Source of the DNA: Paraspadella gotoi
Taxonomy: Eukaryota > Chaetognatha
Reading direction: 5' to 3'
DNA: 64,000 nucleotides
NCBI GenBank assembly: GCA_051294375.1
Contig: CM119270.1
Coordinates: forward strand, 17,301,070 to 17,365,069
The position numbers and the translations under genes are program-made. Positions 52,381 to 64,000 of the stretch are shown piece after piece (the first letter of the stretch is position 1; each line of letters opens with the position of its first letter). The notes under the pieces are model-generated. The model was not told where the DNA came from and did not search any database. It saw only the letters and a list, made by a program, of their open reading frames with translations.

Positions 52381-54059
52381 ATAGTGTCTTCATGAATTTG
52401 AATGAATGAATGAGGTAGCTGACGTAATCATGAATTGCAGGAGTTCCAATTGCTCCGACCGGAATGAATATCATTGTCCGTTGTCCGGCGGTGCCTAAGA
52501 CGGAATCACCGTCCTCTCTCTGATTATTATTCGCCTGTTAGAGAGCTCGTTTGTAGAGCGAGTCTCTACTCGGTGGATAACTAAAATCTTATAAGATCAC
52601 ATTAAATTCCATTCCATTAATTGATATTTTGACTGCGTGACTAGAGGTCTGAAGACTCTCGGTATAGTGATGACTATGTTTTGATTTTCGTGTAGTTATA
52701 ATTTTATTTATCATTAGCGTCGTCCCAGAAATACTCAAGCATAAGCTTTATTAATTAAGTGCATTAACATCGTTTTACAGACCAGTACTTGGATATATTA
52801 TGCTCTCCGCAACAAACTCTCTGTAAAAGCCACACACCCTTAACTGAATCAAGTTTGCTATTTCTCATTTAAACAATGGAAAAAACAAACTAAAAAAAGA
52901 TATTTCACACCATGTATTCATTTTGCCAGAAGCGGGCAAAGTTTGTCTCTGGCTTTTTTATGATTTTTCGAGGAGTTATTTTTTACGAAAGTGCTATTTT
53001 GTTTATTCTTATCTAAGAAAATATTGAATTTATTAAGTAACCTAAGGGCCCCATAGAGGACATACGAGAATATTATAAGAAAACTATCTACGAAATCACA
53101 TATTGAGTTTTAAAAAACGAAAGTAGGTAATGTAATTAAACAAAATCAAGAAGATAGAGATAGAGTAATGTGAGCCCAAGATTTACTAAAATTTATTGTT
53201 AACATATAAAATTACTATATTGATGTTTGTAATTATATANNNNNNNNNNNNNNNNNNNNNNNNNAAAAATCGTCAAAGACTAAAAGGGCACGAGTCTCCA
53301 GCCAACTAAAATCAGAAATGAGTAGAGAGTTTCAAGTCTAAAGTCTCAAAGTCTCAAGTCGAAAGTCTCAAACCCACGAAAAGGTTCATCTTGGCCAAAA
53401 ACCAAAGATCGATCCGTCAGCGAAGTCAGCGACAAAAACATTCGGTCAATCGCGTCCGTGTTATTCTTTCGGCGGCCGCGAGCGACGCGAAGCCTGGCGG
53501 CGTAAAAAAGAAAATAAATAAAGATTTTGAATAAATAATGAGGGAAAACAGCGCGAATTCTACGGACAGTAAAAGGGGNNNNNNNNNNNNNNNNNNNNNN
53601 NNNNNNNNNNNNNNNNNNNNNNNNNNNNNNNNNNNNNNNNNNNNNNNNNNNNNNNNNNNNNNNNNNNNNNNNNNNNNNNNNNNNNNNNNNNNNNNNNNNN
53701 NNNNNNNNNNNNNNNNNNNNNNNNNNNNNNNNNNNNNNNNNNNNNNNNNNNNNNNNNNNNNNNNNNNNNNNNNNNNNNNNNNNNNNNNNNNNNNNNNNNN
53801 NNNNNNNNNNNNNNNNNNNNNNNNNNNNNNNNNNNNNNNNNNNNNNNNNNNNNNNNNNNNNNNNNNNNNNNNNNNNNNNNNNTTTTTTTTTGCTTTAGAA
53901 ACACAGAACAGAATGAAGAGTATGTTAAACATAAAAAAAAACAGACGAATATTAACTAAACAATACTAAATGCTCGTAAATGTGATATGATGAGGCAAAA
54001 ACCATATGGGATAAGATGAGCTATTTCAAATGACCCTGTTGAAAACAAAGATAGGAAAG

Positions 54060-54470
54060 GAGAGAAGGAACGGAAAAGAGAAGAAAGTTCAGAGAGAAAA
54101 GAGGAGATACAATTTTTTGAAAGGGGAGAGAGAGGAGAGAGGAAAGAAGGGAAAAAGGGGAGAGTAAGTTGTGAAGAGGAGGAAAGAAAGAAGAGAAAGG
54201 AAAGAGAAGATAGGAAAGATGAGAAACAACTGTGAACCGAAGGAAATAAGTAGAAAAGAAAGATTAAAAAAAAATATATATATATAAGTGAGGAAAGGGA
54301 AGAAGGACGAGAGAGGAAAGATGAAGAAAAAAAATGTAAACATAAACAAAGAGGAGAAGAAAGAAGGAGTAGAGAGGAAGAGAAAGAAAGAAAAAAAAGA
54401 AAATATAAAAGGAATATAAAGAGAAAGAAAAAAAAAGGTATTGATTGCGTCTGCGGAGGCGAAGGATTAA
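54060..54470 (+). repeat. A/G-rich tract
   Basis: AGAGAAAGGAAAG-type purine-rich sequence without a gene. 53265-54060 is AT-rich with the gap 53579-53882. Confidence 0.8.
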
Positions 54471-54539
54471 AGTCGAGGACCGAGATAAATGGAAAGAGAT
54501 AAAAAGGGGAAAAGAGAGAAATGAAAAGACTGGAAACAG

Positions 54540-54801
54540 AGATGGAATTGGAATGAGAAATGAATGAAATGGAATGGTGGGTGGGTGGAAAATGAATAGA
54601 ATGGAATCTTGGGTGGGAAATGAATGGAATGGTGGGTGAGAAATGAAAGGAATGGAATAAAATGTGGAATGAGAAATGAATGGAATGGAATAGAATGGTA
54701 GGTGGGAAATGAATGAAATGAAATTTGGAATAAAAATAAGATGTAGTTGAACGTGGAATTCGAAATTAGTTTGGAAGGTGGAATGAGAAATAGATGAAAT
54801 G
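54540..54801 (+). repeat. GGAATGGAATGAGAAATGAAT-type minisatellite
   Basis: GGAATGG / GTGGGTGGGAAATGAATG units of about 22-40 bases, running into the gap 54802-55007. Confidence 0.75.
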
Positions 54802-55194
54802 NNNNNNNNNNNNNNNNNNNNNNNNNNNNNNNNNNNNNNNNNNNNNNNNNNNNNNNNNNNNNNNNNNNNNNNNNNNNNNNNNNNNNNNNNNNNNNNNNNN
54901 NNNNNNNNNNNNNNNNNNNNNNNNNNNNNNNNNNNNNNNNNNNNNNNNNNNNNNNNNNNNNNNNNNNNNNNNNNNNNNNNNNNNNNNNNNNNNNNNNNNN
55001 NNNNNNNCACAAAAAGAAAGAAAGAAAAAAAGTGCAGAACCAAACAATCGAGGTGAGAAGTGAGTGTTGTCTGTGATTTAATTTGCAAAGGCCGGGAGGA
55101 GAGATAACGTGAGATTTAAACCATAATACGTTTGTTGTTGTTGTTGTTGTTGTTGTTGTTATTGTGTTTGTGATGCGATGTATGACCATCGGTG

Positions 55195-55400
55195 AAGTGA
55201 GGAAAAGGAGGAGGGTGAGGCTGGAGACTGGGGGGGTGGTAGAGAGTAGAGGTTAGAGGGGTAGAGGCGGATTAGAGGGGCTGTGGACTGGGAGATGGTA
55301 GAGGGGTAGGAGAGTGAGACTGGGAGGGCTTAGAGGGTAGAAAAGTTAGCAGGGGTAGAGGGGTTAGATGGGGTAGAGAGGTATGAGAGTCCCTTGGGCT
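55195..55400 (+). repeat. GGGTAGAGGGGTTAGAG-type degenerate repeat
   Basis: G-rich units GGTAGAGG/GGTTAGAG recur about every 15-25 bases. 55400-56040 has a GA tract (55672-55712) and no gene. Confidence 0.55.
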
Positions 55401-57095
55401 AAAAAGATTAGAGAAAGTGGAGGCGGAGCATCGAGCGGCAAGTTTGCGTTTTGATAGTTGAACAGGGAAATTAATAACGATTAAGACAACAAAAGTAATT
55501 TATGACAGCTTAACATAAAAAATGTCAACCGCCGCACGATAATCTAACAGATTACACATAACAGAAGTAACAAAGAAGAAGAATGCGACGTACGACGACG
55601 AAAACAACGATAGACTCCTCCGTTTTTAGTTTGCCGAACATGGCTCTCCCTTGTTTTCCGCCGCAAAGAAGATGAGAGAGATGAGAGAGAGAGAGGAGAG
55701 AGAGAGATGGAGAGAGCAAGATTATTTTTTCGTGGTCTTTGTGTTGAGACGAACGTGATGTTTCTTTTTCCCTCTTGATCGCTATATATATTGAACGTGA
55801 GAGGCGAGTTGAGGGGATTTAGGGGTTAGGGGGGGAGGGGGTGCGGGTTGGGAAGGGTGGGACAGACAGTGGGGTGAGTTGAAGGGGGAAATGAGGAGGA
55901 TAATATAAAAAGGTTAATTAATTTGAAAAAAAACTAATCAATAGATTTTAAAAAATAAATAAATAATGGACTGATTTTATTTGCATTAAAATCTTAAATC
56001 TGAGAATTTTTTTGGGATTTTTTTTTGAGGTCTAAAATGGGATCTCTATTAATCTCTATTATTCATGCAAGGTTGAAAAAAAAATGTGTATCAAACTATT
56101 TTTAAGATATACGTTATTTAGTAGCTTTCTCCTTTTTCGTTTTTGGCTAACGTTTCCCGTGGTAGAACGAAAGGTTACTGGGCGCCAAGGAATGGAATGA
56201 AAGAAGATGGAATAAGGTGGATCGTGATATCGACTTAAAAGAAGAGATGAGAGAAAACAAAGGTTTTTTGTCCAAGATACTTTTTCCAGTTGCGAGGAAG
56301 AAGGAAGAGAAGAAGCCAAGATGCCAAGAGAAGAGGCCAACAGGTTGATTTCTTTTCGATAAGAGAGGTGAAAAGTGAAACCTTAGGTTATAGGAGAAAG
56401 CCACATGGAAGAGAATGGAAAGATAAGACCAGCGGAGAAAATGCTATGTGAAGTTGATATAAGAACGCGTTAGGATGATTATAATTGACATACAAATTAT
56501 GTAGATTATGCAGAGAAAAGGCAGGCAATAAACAATGTAACAAATAGTCAAAAAGGAGTTCGATGTTATTTTCTTGAAGGTAAGTGAAAGAGCAATGCCG
56601 TTCTCTCTCTCGTTTCACTGCTGTCGGAGCAACGAATTCCAAAAAACAAATTTCCCTTTATTTTTGATTGAAAGGCTTGAAATTTCTCATCTTTTTTTGC
56701 TCTTTACGTACTCAAAACAAAATCAATTATCAACAAATTTATACATAAAAATGAGTATATCTTGTCTTTAATTTTCTCTTTTCAAAATATTAAAATCTCT
56801 TCACATTTTCGTTTGGTGATTTTTTTTCTAGCGGCGGGTTTCAAATGGTCACGCTGTAGAATGAACAGTTAATTTTATATTGGTTGTCCCTGTATTGAAA
56901 TGAATAGTAACAACAATAATAATATAATATTAATATTAATATTAATAACAAGCGAAGTCTCAGAATCAATCTCAGTCTCAATTCACGAGGAAAATTCCGA
57001 ATTTAACAAATGGAAAAAAAGTCTTGACGATCGGTGAAAGGAAATACAAGACGATTGTTGATTCGGTGAAAAGACATTACTTTGTGACTCTGTGA

Positions 57096-57198
57096 CTCTA
57101 CGACGATGGTGAAAGGGAGATCTTAATGGGGAGGGGGTTCGACTGGTCGCCTTCGATCGACCGGGTGTGAAAGGGGAAAGCGAGATTGATGGAGGCCA
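57096..57198 (-). other. small open frame MASINLAFPF... (minus), coding status doubtful
   Basis: ATG in a good context (ATCATGG) followed by 33 codons (MASINLAFPFHTRSIEGDQS, NPLPIKISLSPSS) and TAG. The upstream frame is also open (NFDSPSLLPET). The duplicate at 59447-59560 does not preserve the frame. No domain. Confidence 0.2.
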
Positions 57199-57428
57199 TG
57201 ATGGTTTCTGGAAGCAAAGATGGCGAATCGAAGTTCCGCGCCAAAAAAAAAAGAACAGAAGAACACTCGGAGGGAGAAAAGTTGGGGGGAGAAATAAAAC
57301 GCCGGGAATGCAATAGATAGGAATCGAGAAGAAAAGATAAGAAAAGAAAAGAAAGAAAAGAAAAGAAAAACGAAAAAAGTAAAGAAGTATCCCGAAATGC
57401 GTGGGTGAGAAAAAGGGATAATGGAAAA

Positions 57429-57433
<5 letters not shown>

Positions 57434-57496
<63 letters not shown>
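57434..57496 (+). repeat. (GA)n tract
   Basis: GA dinucleotides. Degraded in the duplicate at about 59790. Confidence 0.9.
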
Positions 57497-57500
<4 letters not shown>

Positions 57501-60289
57501 AAGATAAAATACGAGAGAAGAAAAAAAAAGAGGAAAAAGAAGAAGAAAAGATTTAAAGGAGATTCGGTAGAAAAGTCAGTCACGTGATGAAAAAAGCAGT
57601 CACGAGATACAAAATCTAATCATCTGAGGTTTCGCATACAATCAGTGTCTTTTAGACAACGAAATATGAACTTCAATAATTACCATATTTCATGATCTCA
57701 TTGGTTAGTACGAAGCTTTCTTCATTTAAAAANNNNNNNNNNNNNNNNNNNNNNNNNGATTTTTCGAGGTCTAAATGAGCAGATCTCTATAACTCTTACT
57801 ATTTCATGCAGGTTGAAAAATGATGATGTTATCAACTATTTTTAAATATCTTATTTAGATAAGAGAGCTTCTCCTTTGTTTTACGTTCGTGGGATTTTAA
57901 ACGAAAGTTATGGCCCAAGAGGAATGGAATGAAATTATGAATAGGTGATTGATCGACTTTAAAAGAAGAGATGAGAGATAAAGGGGTTTGTTGTTCCAAG
58001 CGATACTTTTTTCACGAGTTGCAGCGGAAGAGGAAGAGAGGACAGGATGACAGAGAAAGGGCAACAGGTTGATTTTTTCGATAGAGAGGTGAAAGATAAT
58101 CCTTAGGTTATAGAGAAAAACAAAAATGGAGAAAGCAACATGAAGAAATGGAGATAGACAGCGAAAAATGCCTATGTCGAAGTTGACATAGAACGCAATT
58201 AGATTTATATTTATACAATTATTGAGTAGTGCAGAAAAGCGGCATACCATTTTAAAAATAGTCCCAAAGGAATGTCGATGTTATTTTCATGAGGTTAGTG
58301 AAAGCCCATTGCCGTTCTCTTCTTCGTTTCAACTGCGTCTTTCTGAGGGGAAGCCTCCTTCTGACTTGTCTCAGAAAGAAAGAGAGAGAGAGAAGCCAAG
58401 AGAGGCACTCCCTGATTGTCATCAAGGAAAGCCAAGGAGAATGGCAAATCATTTGTCTATCAATACTTCTACGGTCCACATTTCTGCTTAATCAGTTTCG
58501 AAATAAAATATTATACGAATGAATTATTTAGGAGTCAGAGGTTGGACTTAACTTGCCTATCAGAGATCGATAAGTTGACAGCGACAGTTAGTTAATATAA
58601 TATGTCCAGAGGTTAGGACGCTTTATTCACCACATAGCCTGACAGATCTTGTTTATTTCGGCGTGACATTTACTGCGCGAAAAATCTACCAATGAATGTG
58701 AAGATTTACAGTTTGAAAAAAGATGCTTGAAACAAACTATACTCATTTTTTATATAGAATATTATATTTCGGAGTTTACTCTACTTTTACAGAAGTAATA
58801 TTGCAATGTATATTACTTTTAAAGAAATAATTAGTATTCCTTGATTCTTTTGAATGGCTTTCCTTGCAATGCCCTATTTACCAAAATAGTAGAGATTATG
58901 ATTGAGTTTTTTTAAAAGGACACGAAATTCCAAAAAAACAAATTTCCCTTTCATTTTGATGAAAGACTTGAATTTTCTCTCAATCTTTTTTTGCTCTTTT
59001 ACGTACTCAAAACAAAATCAGATATCAACATTTTATACATAAAATGAGTTCATATTTGGTCTTAAGTATCTTTTCAAATATTAAAATTACTTCACAATTT
59101 TTGTTTGGTGATTTTTGTTCTAAGCGGCGGGCGTTTCAAACTGGGTCGCTTTTTAGATATGAACAGTTAATTTTGATATTGGTTGTCCCTTGTTATGAAT
59201 GAATAGTAACAACCAATAATATATAATTATTTAGTATTTATAACAAGCAAAGTTCAGAATCATTCAGCTCAATGGCACGAGAAAAATTCCGATTTTAACA
59301 AATGGGAAAAAAAATACTACCGATCAGAGTGAAAGGAAATACGAAGACGATTGGTGGCATTCGGGTGATTGAAAAGACATTTTTTTTTAAACTTTTTTTT
59401 TTTTTTGTGACCCTGTGACCTCACGACGGATGGTGAAATGGAGATCTTAATGGGGAGAGGTGAGGGGTTCACCTGCGTCGCCCCCTCCCTCGCATCGACG
59501 GTGGAAGGGGGAAAGCAGACGATTGATGGAGAGGCATGATGGAATTTTGGAGCAACGGTGGCGAATCGATGTTTCGCGCCAAAAAAAAAAGAACATAAAC
59601 ATCGGGGGTGGTGGGGAAAGGGAGAAAAAATTCGGGGGGAGAATTAAAACGCAGCGAATGCAATAGATAGGAATCGAGAAGAACAGGATAAGAAAGAAGA
59701 AGATAAAGGAAAGAAAAAACGAAAAAAAAAAAGTAGAGTAGATCACGAATCGTTGACGTGAGAAAAGGGGTTATGGAAAAAGGAACGCACGAGAGAGAGA
59801 GAACGGATAAGAGAGGAGAAGGAGGAGATGTGGAGAGAAGAGATGAGAGGAGGAGAGAGCAAGGAGAAAGGGGGAGCAGAGAGAGGACGAGGGAGAGGAG
59901 AGAGATCGATGACGTGGTCGCAAGAGAGAGAGAAGAGAGAGAGAAAGAAGAGTAAAACTACGATGAGAGAGAAAAAAAAAAGAGAAAAAGAAGAAGGAAA
60001 GATTTTTAAGGAAATTCGGGTAAGAAAAGTCAGGTCACCGGTGATGAAAAAAAAAGCAAGTCACGAGATACAAAATTAATCATCCTGAAGGGTTTCGCCC
60101 CCTTTTGTTCCCCCGCCTCCCCTGGGCTTCTCCCTTCGCATTACAATCAGTATTGTCTGTTAGACAACGCCAAATTATGTTTATGTTGGGGGGGAACCCA
60201 CCCAAACAACTCTTTTCTAATTAGCCCAGTATTCATGATCTCATTGGTTAGTAACGAAGCTTTCTTTTCATTTAAAAAACGGTGATCTT

Positions 60290-61900
60290 CAAGTTATCTC
60301 ACTTTATATCACTTAGAATACTTCCCATGTTAGAATTTCTATGAGTTAAAATACGGTAAATATTAAGAATGATTTTTCAATGCTTTTCAAATCTAATCTC
60401 ATTAATGCTTATTTAGCGAAAAGATGCTTGAAATTTTATTGGTCAGATGATTTTAAAGATCGAATTCCTGTATGAAAATCCTCAATGTCTTTTACTTACA
60501 CAAAAATTTAGGTAAGACGCCACATTTATCTTGAATACAATTTTTTTCCTTCATTACGCTTTCATGGATAATTTTTCTTAATCTTTTTCTTCTCTACTTA
60601 ATTTTCCTCTTCTCTTCCTCCTTATTTCACGCTTTTCTTGGGGGGTACACTTACCATTTTTTTTGGCTCTACCTTTTTTTCAGGTCATACTCATGCACTT
60701 TCCTCACCTTTTTTTTCTTCATTTTTCATTCTTTCCCCTCTTTTTTTCTTTCCTTTTTCCCCTTTTCTTTACCTTACAAATTGTTTTGTTTTCACTATTT
60801 TTTTTCCCCATTTGCCTTGATTTGTTTTTGCTTTCACCCTCTCTTTCATTTCCTCCCCTTCTCTTTTCTTGTTTTCCGCTTTCCTATATTTGCTTTCTCA
60901 CTACGTTACATTGAAGCAATCAAACGAAAATTTAAAATGCCTTTATAAGAAAGAAATGAACGACGTTTTTCTGATTATTTTTGTTAGCGCATTTTTTCTT
61001 TCATTTGTTGGCTAGCAAATTTAGGTTAACATCGAAGAATTTTGCCGGAAAATTTTTCCGCCAAAATCTGTCGGATTTTAGAAAAAACAGTCCTGATGCT
61101 TTTCAGAGTGGATTAATTAAAGGGATGCGGTTTTTTTTTTTTTTTTGGATTAATCCAAGGTCAGTATTGTACCTCATCTTAAAATAATAATGAGTTGAAA
61201 AATTCTCTTTATCAAAAATTATTAAAAAATATTAACAGAAAGTTTTTTGATTAATTTTATAGGCTTGTTAAAAGCTTATTCATAAGGCTTATATTTTTTG
61301 TTTATTTTAATCAATTTGATTTATTTTTTTTTTTTTAACAAATTATGTAAAGACTGAAAACTCAACTTTTTGACTTGTTACTTTAAATTATCATAGGCCA
61401 AAGCTATAATATTTAGCCTAATAAATTTAACAGAGAGGGTAGAAGATATAAGAACAGAAGGGATTTCCACATAAATTTTTTCTACTTTCCTTTGGCATTC
61501 AGATCAGAGTCGCGTAAGTAAAAGGACAAAATGCATATTTTTTGCGCTAAAGTTGCAAATGTAATATTTTCATTAGAACGGGTGCTTGTTGAAATGTTTT
61601 TAACAATCCTTTTCGGCCTAATTTGCTGTTGTTGCGGTACAAAGTTAATTAACATTGTAGTAACAAACTGAACTGAACAATAGTGGAAAGAGTCGTTTTT
61701 TTCCTAAATGTAACGTTTGTACGCGGAACCCTGATACAAATGGGAATCACGGAATACGATACAGAAGTAGCCAAAGCCGATGAAATTTAAATGCTAAAGT
61801 ACAAGGCGTTAAAATAATCTATCATTTTTGTCAAAAATGCTTTTTTTCTTAGGGTAGTAGTAAAATTTTTATATTACTATAAAAAAGGGAAAAAAAATTG
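60290..61900. other. no gene recognised; AT-rich and T-rich
   Basis: T/C-rich low complexity at 60540-60900 and otherwise AT-rich sequence. No frame with splice sites. Confidence 0.5.
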
Positions 61901-61910
61901 AAATGTTTAA

Positions 61911-62290
61911 ATTTTTTGATGGATTCTGATAGAGCATAAAAAGTTAAACAAGAAATATAATTACAGCTTTTAAAAATTATGACATTATCTCAAGAAAAAT
62001 CTGAAAAATCGATATAATTATCAAAAGATGATGATGGTGATTTTTTATGGTTTTTCTTATTTTTAACCGACTTATCATAAAAATATTTAAAAAAGAATTA
62101 TACTTTGTGTAGACAACTTTTTGTGAGCTATTTGAATCTGGTCTTAAAATTTAAAATTTCTAAAAATTATTTTTGGCCTTTTTCGTTTGAGCATGTACAT
62201 TGTACTCACTCTAAATATTTTACTCTACCCATTGAGTGTGGCTACCCCTAACAGAAGGCTTCATATTATAAAATGAGGTACTCCTTTTTT
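61911..62290 (+). mobile_element. dispersed element copy 2
   Basis: The fuller copy of the repeat at 41060. The text after it (62290-62830) continues with GGCTGGACCCCTTGAGGGCC and CCTCCTGGAGGCCTATATCT words that look like an old interspersed repeat. A minus frame of 74 codons (62220-62444) is probably incidental. Confidence 0.5.
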
Positions 62291-62979
62291 GAGACCAGAT
62301 CGAAACTTCATGATCGAATTTCATTACAAATGGAGTCCCAATGACGATATAAATGGAACAATCGAGACGAACTTTGATATGCAACCCCTGACAAGAGATA
62401 CAGGGCCCTGAGGCTGGACCCCTTGAGGGCCAAAAAAGGCTCAATTTTTTTTTTTAAATTATTTTAGTAGCATCAGGTGCATTGACGTTTAAAACATATA
62501 TAAAAATATTTTAGAACTAAAATTTATAATTTTTAAATAATTAAGCATGGTTTGAAAATGCATGATTCATCGTTTTACTCCTAATTTTTCCCAATTATTC
62601 TAAATCTGACTTCAACCACTGAGGCCGAAAATTAAGGTAAACTAATATTTTTATGTTAATAAATAAATTTTTATGGAAGAGTAAACGTTTGTACAACTGT
62701 TCAAAACAAAAATAATTAAAAAAATATGAAAGCGAATTTTGACCATTTTTTGTCCCTATCAGTGAACCCTCCTGGAGGCCTATATCTCGGCTCAGGGGTC
62801 AAATATTGAAATTCGCCTCGATAGTTCTATTTGTATCGTTTTACTTTTAATGAATTTGGTCCAGTAGTTTTCTCGGAAAAAAAGATAGTTTTCTGCGGAA
62901 AAAAAGGGTCGATTTTTTATAACTTGTATGCACTTTTGTAAACATCGGTTATGATGAGAGTGATTTGATAACATGATAC

Positions 62980-64000
62980 AGTCAAACTAGTCATTACAAA
63001 AAAGAACACGTGAACAATCCGTCCGTCAGTGACAAAACTGGATTAGGCGAGAGAGATATTTCCATCTTCGCAACAAAGAAAGAAAAAAGTTCCTTTCTTT
63101 ATGCCTCTGAGGTTTTTTCTCTATTCTGCGCCTGCCCATTACTTACCCTTTTCATCGCTTAGATATTTCCTCTTTTTTTCCCCTTTTCTATTTCTTTTTA
63201 GTCACTTACTTTTTTCTATTTATTTTTTTTGTAAAAAAGGGATTTGCCTTTTTTAAAAAAAAAACAAACTTAGGTTTCGTGTTCAGAGGTTCGAAAGAAT
63301 TTCGGCACATTCTCTTTTGTAGCCAATGGTTGTGCGACGGAAATGTTGAATAGTTTCTATGCCTCACGAGGTACGCACGGTTTCAGACCGTTAATAATTC
63401 GTAAGTTGTTATTATTTTTATCAAAACTCGTAGAACTTTTTATTTTTAACGGGAGACGCCTAACCGTTTGATTGGATTAAAAATTCATGGAATGAATCAG
63501 CCTACTAAGGTTGATAGTTAACCCTTAAAAGCGGTCTAAGTCTATTCAATAAAAAAAATCGACACTGGGCGGTCATTTCGAAGTGCGCTTCTCTGTGCCT
63601 GCTAGCTATCCAAGGGCCCGACTGAAAAAATTGAGAGACGAGGCCATATTATTTTTTCCCTCAAGCTTTGGACGAGTGCACCTGTCTATACCACCGTCGC
63701 ATATCTTACCTCGACGAGGCACAAAGATTCGCTCCGAGAGCGGTAAGATCCGCTAACGCCGATAGTTAAGTTTCAACTGCTTTAACGTCATTTGTGTCGC
63801 CGAGAGATTATTCAACTTCAATTACAAATACGTTGATGGACTTTTAAAATGAGAAACAAAGAGCTCACGCCCCTGCGCCCGTGTTTGTTGTTCGAATCGC
63901 TTATACATCGGCGCTTGGAATCGAAACCTAAAAGTGTGGGGATAAAAAGTGGTGGTACAATAATAATCATATCGGAACTGTAAATAATGGCGCGCATAAT
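62980..64000. other. no gene recognised at the right end
   Basis: AT-rich to 63250, then a moderately GC-rich stretch (63560-63900) with no open frame bounded by splice sites. Confidence 0.4.

Larger units (their letters stand above)
47810..53240. repeat. second imperfect palindrome (outer arms 47810-48300 and 52380-53240)
   Basis: The left arm, reading TTTATATGTACATAAATTTTAG, ACATGGTGTGAAATTTTAAG, TAGTCATCACTATCGA and TGGAATTTAATGTCTTATA, is found reverse-complemented in the right arm in the same order, with many indels. The right arm ends at the gap 53240-53264. The middle, 48300-52380, is not clearly symmetrical. Confidence 0.7.
56040..60280. repeat. direct, error-laden duplication (56040-57730 versus 57758-60280)
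   Basis: Shared landmarks in order: CAGGTTGATTT.TTTCGATA; GTTATTTTC.TGA; CAAATTTCCCTTT; GCTCTTT.ACGTACTCAAAAC; ATATTGGTTGTCCCT; GGAGATCTTAATGGGGAG; AATGCAATAGATAGGAATCG; CATGATCTCATTGGTTAGTA. The two copies flank the gap 57733-57757. The second has many indels. Confidence 0.85.

Noticed and set aside
45011-64000. Search for the protease exon with the TAAHC histidine and activation site
   Set aside because: No minus-strand stretch matching that motif was seen. It may lie in a gap or outside the window.

Overview
This is a eukaryotic nuclear genomic window. It has GT-AG introns with pyrimidine tracts, small exons, no operons, very abundant simple repeats ((GA)n, (TCG)n, (ATTC)n, (GATA)n) and many assembly gaps (runs of N, several exactly 25 long). 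The recognisable genes are an S1 serine protease and an alpha-1,3-fucosyltransferase (GT10) relic. They fit an animal, and an arthropod (crustacean or insect) is my best guess, but no marker settles the species.

Gene layout. (1) 10-5464, minus strand: exons of an unrecognised large protein rich in Asp, Ser, Asn and Arg, broken by gaps. (2) 5952-16639, plus strand: up to 12 phase-compatible exons of an unrecognised protein of about 450 residues. It is rich in His, Asp and Arg with only one Cys. One intron begins with AT where GT is expected. (3) 38894-45010, minus strand: six phase-compatible 3' exons of an S1-family protease, with catalytic Asp and Ser present. The His exon is not in the window. 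The last exon carries an Ala/Asp repeat inside the protease fold. (4) 46501-47716, plus strand: a frameshifted fucosyltransferase copy. (5) A few isolated candidate exons (49540-49624 plus, 24925-25018 minus, 31455-31561 plus).

Repeat layout. There is a 2.3-kb TCG-rich super-array (17460-19770), degenerate telomere-like arrays (13780-14160 and 46017-46090), a hairpin at 13618-13711, a 42-bp/84-bp minisatellite (44255-44790), and long dinucleotide to pentanucleotide tracts. Dispersed elements occur in pairs: 41060/61911, 16853/49131 and 9632/26068.

Assembly quality. Several stretches are error-laden second copies of neighbouring sequence next to N gaps. Direct copies: 1-660 versus 1672-2890, 25860-27040 versus 27056-28230, 56040-57730 versus 57758-60280. 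Inverted copies: 29.2-32.1 kb versus 32.7-37.2 kb, and 47.8-48.3 kb versus 52.4-53.2 kb. They look like uncorrected long reads pasted in to fill gaps. Gene content there should not be trusted.

Assembly gaps (N): 252-533, 653-677, 4553-4577, 4863-5097, 5465-5634, 5721-5820, 11147-11156, 23457-23476, 26751-26936, 27021-27045, 37762-37786, 41261-41546, 41805-42075, 48744-48968, 53240-53264, 53579-53882, 54802-55007, 57733-57757. The genes do not form an obvious functional set. All exon calls come from reading frames, splice motifs and phase, without transcripts or database searches.
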